Positions 35,201-38,147 of a stretch of 38,147 nt of DNA are shown here, piece by piece (within the stretch, counting starts at the first letter, position 1; each line of letters starts with the position of its first letter). The stretch covers positions 1 to 38,147 of the forward strand of contig CALDKD010000021.1 of NCBI GenBank assembly GCA_937898885.1. The letters run 5' to 3'. The notes beneath the pieces are model-generated. The model was not told the DNA's origin. It worked only from the letters and a program-made list of their open reading frames with translations, and ran no database searches. Position numbers and translations under genes: made by a program. Origin of the DNA: an uncultured Bacteroidales bacterium. Its GTDB lineage: Bacteria > Bacteroidota > Bacteroidia > Bacteroidales > Bacteroidaceae.

Positions 35201-38147
35201 CACTGCTCGAAGCCCTCGTGTATGGTCTGGATTATGACATCCTCCTTGCGGTAGATGTGCATGGCCTCCACCTCCTTCCTCTGGCGCCCGCTCATTATGC
35301 TCACCTGCTTCACCGGTGCGTCCATATCGGCGGCGAAATGTTCAGCCACCGCCACTACGCTTTCGGCAAAGTGAAGCGCAAGCTCGTGGCTGTATTTCGA
35401 ATCATCATATTCCGCATCCACACTTGGTACTCCGCCTACATTCTGAATAAAGATGCAGAACGGTATCTTTGCCTTCGACAGGGATGCCGATGACCTTGCA
35501 ACCGCCTTTCCGCCTATACTGTAATCGCTCATCACACCCATCTGATACGCATAACTGGCGAATCCCTTGAAGTCATAGTCGGAAGCGATGCGGGCAAACG
35601 GATAATTCTCGTGGTCGAGGCTTCCGTAGAAAGCTTCGCTGGTCTCTTCCATGAACTCTCTGACAGTCTGATCCTTGACGTGAACGGCACAAGGAAGCGT
35701 ATTGACGAACATTCCTGCAGTGTCGGCAAGCCTTATGTCCTGACGGCCGGAACTGATGAATGTAGTGTAGACGTCCTTTGTGTTGGCGAAGCGTGCCAGA
35801 GCATAGTTGAACGCCGCGAACCAGAAATGGGCTTGAGTTACGCCTTGCGGCAGGGCAATGTTCAGAAGGGCTTCCGGTATCGGTATCGTGGCGTGCCGTG
35901 GCAGCCCCTCCTCATTGGAAGACTTGTCTGCAGGCACGTTGGCAGCGGACTCGTATGTAGAAAACATTTCATCGAAGAAAGCCTTGTCCCCCTCCAGCGA
36001 GACCTTTGCGGCCTGTTCATTGGCAAACTGAAGATAAGGAATATCCTCCTTATCAATCCTGCGACCCTCCATCAGAGCTAGAACCTGCTTGATACAAAGA
36101 TTAAGCGAAGTGCCGTCAGCCACCAGATGGTGCATATCCATCATAAGCAGGACAGGACCATCGGATACGGAGCAAATCTCCGCACGGACAAGAGTATCAC
36201 GCTCCAGATCGAATGGACGCACGAATGTCTGCCTGGCTGTTCCGGCATCCTCCGCTCTTATCGTTCTGACCGGCACATCGAACCTGTCTCCGGGGACAAA
36301 GCGCATCACAACTCCATCCTGTGTCTGGAAGAAATTGCACAGCAGTGCCGGATGCATACCAACCATCGTCTTCACAGCCGCTCCAAGGGCTTCGGGACTC
36401 GTTCCCGAAGGGAATTCCAGTATCGTCGGCAAATTGTACATCGTGGTGTCCGGATTCATCTGGCAGTCCATGAACACACCCTGCTGAGGGAACGTGAGGG
36501 GTGCCTCGGGAATGGTCTCATCCGCCTTGGGTGCAATCTTATCTTTCTTCGCCGCAGATTCTCCGGAAGCTTGAACATCGCCTCTCATCCATTTGAGAAG
36601 TATCTCGTTCTCCATGCTTTGCAGCGACCCTGACTTGATAAGAGATTTCGTATTGACCTGCACTCCGAATTTCTTGTATATCAGAGCAGCGAGGCGTATG
36701 CTTGAGATTGAGGTAAGCCCGACATACCCCAGATTGTCTGTGATTGTGAAATCCTCCGAGTTAATCACGGAGGCAATGATGGCCTTCAATTCAGTCTCCA
36801 AAGCATTGAGAGGCGCAGCCGCAACCTTGCCGCACGAAGCCTCGGCATTAGCCTTCAGCTCAATTTTCGGGAGCGCCTTCCGGTCCACCTTCTGGTTTAC
36901 GTTGAGGGGAATGCTGCCAATCTGCATCATAGCGGCCGGCACCATGTATGGAGGTTTCCTGTCAAGAATGAAATCTCTGAGGGCATCGATATCCACTTCG
37001 CCATCACCTACAACGTAAGCGGCGATGAACTTGCCTCCAGCCGGATCATCGAAAGCCTGCACGGTTACGTCCCTTATACCTTCGAAATCGCGGATTACGG
37101 CCTCCACCTCCTTCAATTCCACTCGGAAGCCGCGAATCTTCACCTGGCCGTCCCTGCGGCCCACGAACTCTATATTGCCGTCCTGACGGTAGCGCACGAT
37201 ATCTCCGCTGTGATATGCGCGTTCTCCGTTCATGGTGAAGAACGCCTCTGCTGTCTTGTCCGGGCGGTTCAGATAGCCGCGGCCGACCTGCCTGCCCACA
37301 ATGATGAGCTCTCCCGCAGCACCTACGGGCAGACGGTGCAGTTGCTTGTCCACGACATAGCAGTCAAGTCTGTCCGTCGGTTTGCCGATAGGAATATTCG
37401 GCTCTCTGATGAGCACAGGTAGAGTCGTCGAGAAAATGGTACATTCCGTAGGACCATAGCAGTTGTAGAAGGTGTATCCGGTGGCCGGATCCACGCTGAC
37501 GAGCTTCTCGCCGCCCACACTGAGGTGCTTGAGCGAGTGATTTTCCGTATTCTGCAGGAACTGCACACCCACCTGTGTGGTTATGAAACTATGGGTGATG
37601 CCGTTGGCCTCGAAATATTCGTTGAGCGCCACGAGGTCGAGTCTGATGTCCTCAGCAATGATATGGACTGCCGCACCTGTTGTCAGCGCAGGATACATAT
37701 CCATCATATTCGCGTCAAAGCCAAAAGAAGCGTATGCGGCTATCTTATGCTCCGGCCTGAGGCAATAATACCGGTGATACCATTTGATGAACGCGACGAG
37801 ATTCTGATGCTCCAGCATCACTCCCTTGGGCTCACCTGTGGAACCTGAAGTATAAAGCAGAATGAAAAGGCTCTGCGGCGTGAGCGGACTTGCAGGCAGC
37901 TCCTGCGCGCAGTCTGCATCAAGTCCGTTGGTCAGCAGCGATTCGCCATCATATCCGTCAATCAGTTCACGGAGTTCGGGATCGGCAATGAGCAGCGCGG
38001 CATCAGCGTCCTTCACCATAAAGTTCAGACGCTCCCCGGGGTAGCTCGGATCAAGGGGCTGATATGCACAGCCAGCCTTCATCGCAGCCAGAGGAAGGAT
38101 GAACATATATTCATTCCTCGGGATGAGAATGGAAACGACAGGCTCGT
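32236..38147 (-). CDS. Nonribosomal peptide synthetase, visible part A-T-C-A-T-R, N-terminus outside window
   Basis: At least 1969 residues; the frame runs through the right edge (EPVVSILIPRNEYMFILPL), so the start and any upstream domains are not seen. Order by position: A1 from the edge to about 36850 (YTSGSTGEPKG, NCYGPTECT, YHSGDIVRY, NVNQKVDRKAL); T1 about 36850-36600 with the unusual carrier motif LGYVGLTSISS; condensation domain about 36510-35280 with HHLVADG near 36120; A2 about 35250-33750 (YTSGSTGRPKG, SFDYSIAEF, NAYGPTETS, YRTGDY); T2 (FFELGGTSLVAM); thioester reductase about 33380-32240 with VFLTGATGFLGIHV for NAD(P)H and YSSSK as catalytic Tyr/Lys. The product should be a peptide of at least two residues released as an aldehyde. 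By hand alignment to GrsA the pocket residues are D-A-M-Q-S-G-C-I-F-K (A1) and D-Y-A-S-T-G-A-M-G-K (A2); I assign no amino acids. GC changes sharply within A2. Confidence 0.95.
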   Translation of the reverse strand, partial: EPVVSILIPRNEYMFILPLAAMKAGCAYQPLDPSYPGERLNFMVKDADAALLIADPELRELIDGYDGESLLTNGLDADCAQELPASPLTPQSLFILLYTSGSTGEPKGVMLEHQNLVAFIKWYHRYYCLRPEHKIAAYASFGFDANMMDMYPALTTGAAVHIIAEDIRLDLVALNEYFEANGITHSFITTQVGVQFLQNTENHSLKHLSVGGEKLVSVDPATGYTFYNCYGPTECTIFSTTLPVLIREPNIPIGKPTDRLDCYVVDKQLHRLPVGAAGELIIVGRQVGRGYLNRPDKTAEAFFTMNGERAYHSGDIVRYRQDGNIEFVGRRDGQVKIRGFRVELKEVEAVIRDFEGIRDVTVQAFDDPAGGKFIAAYVVGDGEVDIDALRDFILDRKPPYMVPAAMMQIGSIPLNVNQKVDRKALPKIELKANAEASCGKVAAAPLNALETELKAIIASVINSEDFTITDNLGYVGLTSISSIRLAALIYKKFGVQVNTKSLIKSGSLQSMENEILLKWMRGDVQASGESAAKKDKIAPKADETIPEAPLTFPQQGVFMDCQMNPDTTMYNLPTILEFPSGTSPEALGAAVKTMVGMHPALLCNFFQTQDGVVMRFVPGDRFDVPVRTIRAEDAGTARQTFVRPFDLERDTLVRAEICSVSDGPVLLMMDMHHLVADGTSLNLCIKQVLALMEGRRIDKEDIPYLQFANEQAAKVSLEGDKAFFDEMFSTYESAANVPADKSSNEEGLPRHATIPIPEALLNIALPQGVTQAHFWFAAFNYALARFANTKDVYTTFISSGRQDIRLADTAGMFVNTLPCAVHVKDQTVREFMEETSEAFYGSLDHENYPFARIASDYDFKGFASYAYQMGVMSDYSIGGKAVARSSASLSKAKIPFCIFIQNVGGVPSVDAEYDDSKYSHELALHFAESVVAVAEHFAADMDAPVKQVSIMSGRQRKEVEAMHIYRKEDVIIQTIHEGFEQWAEKTPDAMAIISSDRCLTYGEYNAEANRLARALLAHGVRYGDRIVLLLPRRSYYLTSLFAVMKTGAAFIPMDPEYPADRIAYILDDSEGRFVLTTDDKMAYYPSKALSITELLKEAGSLPGDNLNVKVDPHDLAYVIYTSGSTGRPKGVMIEHFGASNFLRFWTLSCPGLDMTKYIAISQATVSFDYSIAEFGMQLFNGATVAFANEEETKNPMEMIKFCKRFGINAMNGTPSRVAVNMEIEDYKEMMRSQMKLLTVGGEKLPWTMVEEIKAMGITLVNAYGPTETSMGSSAAIMNDAREVHVGKPFPNYSYMVLDSDRNELPVGVMGELCIGGVGLARGYNNMPERTAETFIMWHGERIYRTGDYAMWTDEGNVIIMGRTDNQVKLNGLRIELGEVETVMKQQPGIRQCVAAIKKIGNIDKLIGYYTTFEPVDETQFEDGMRQMMGEHLTPYMVPGVFMHLDEMPLTPVGKTDVKRLPLPEVQLSEYVAPANDIEKLLCEAFATTLRLDRVGATNNFFELGGTSLVAMRLIGLAVKANLNMVYKNIFDNPTPRQLAMMLHPEMYANAAAIDKKEDKEMYPFQKEVESYDYGALEEVLARNTLKSFMQGSMYDRIGNVFLTGATGFLGIHVLHNLICRDDVPHIYCLVRGGKAISAQSRLHTLLFYYFGNSYKELFGNRIVIVEGDVTNSQIFHSFDEPLDLVINCAANVKHFSAGTDIEDINIEGCRNCIDLCLRVGARFVQTSTGSITGSTVSDEPVAQHYLTERELYYGQALFSKYSSSKFLAERAVLDAVRYRGLKGKIVRLGNLCARSTDGEFQINFHSNTFMGKLKAYQVLGCVPYSSDCGFSEFSPINEVADAILRLAMTPDECTVFHPVNVHWPPLGDVIECMNHLGLNIKRVEDDVFAERLAKAMADEETATIMQSLVGYKNAVDGKYIINNTCDVTSYTAQVLLRLGFRWSFTSWDYMESYLRSLVGLGVFDKDYQR

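Overview
The window comes from a member of the Bacteroidota, most likely the order Bacteroidales. Several gene starts are preceded by the -7 element characteristic of that phylum (TAnnTTTG), in one case with a -33 TTTG at exactly 19 bases. The gene content also fits: an outer-membrane beta-barrel of the TonB-receptor type, a BlaR1-like M56 protein, a bacterial alpha-2-macroglobulin, a DoxX/BT_3928-type protein, a DUF1599 protein and an ExbB-ExbD-TonB cluster next to pdxJ. Housekeeping genes are about 50 to 55 percent GC by eye. I cannot name a species. No tRNA, rRNA, CRISPR array, insertion sequence or phage gene was found.

Layout. 1-1813 (minus): 3'-truncated M56/BlaR1-like membrane metallopeptidase. 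2170-3270 (plus): CapA-type protein. 3277-9264 (minus): very large alpha-2-macroglobulin homologue. 14235 down to 9402 (minus): tightly packed operon of an AraC-type regulator, AlkD-like repair protein, Fur-family regulator, purA, YugP-like zinc peptidase and hisS. 14430-16451 (plus): dnaG. 19410 down to 16464 (minus): DUF1599 protein, DoxX/thioredoxin-like membrane protein, tpiA, SPOR-domain protein. 24765 down to 19480 (minus): pdxJ, exbB, exbD, tonB-like, DJ-1/PfpI protein, recG. 24854-25726 (plus): nadK, divergent from pdxJ.

Accessory end. From the right edge (38147) down to 25742, four minus-strand genes follow each other closely. They are a giant nonribosomal peptide synthetase entering from outside the window (visible order A-T-C-A-T-reductase), a second A-T-thioesterase synthetase only 5 bases later, a GH43 glycosidase with an F5/8-type domain, and an outer-membrane barrel without a plug domain. 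This is the part most likely to be undescribed. The long synthetase should release its product as an aldehyde by NAD(P)H-dependent reduction. The second enzyme has no condensation domain, its A domain lacks the aspartate that normally holds the alpha-amino group, and its thioesterase has Cys in place of the nucleophilic Ser. That combination resembles A-T-TE enzymes that activate keto or aryl acids and dimerise them, as well as Cys-thioesterases that form strained rings. The window therefore seems to encode either two release routes in one pathway or two small-molecule products from one operon.

How the genes work together. The pdxJ-to-recG operon supplies the energy-transducing ExbB-ExbD-TonB complex that could power outer-membrane receptors, though not the local plugless barrel in the usual way. 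The alpha-2-macroglobulin, CapA and M56 genes on the left look like an envelope-defence or sensing neighbourhood, but nothing in the sequence links them to the synthetases.
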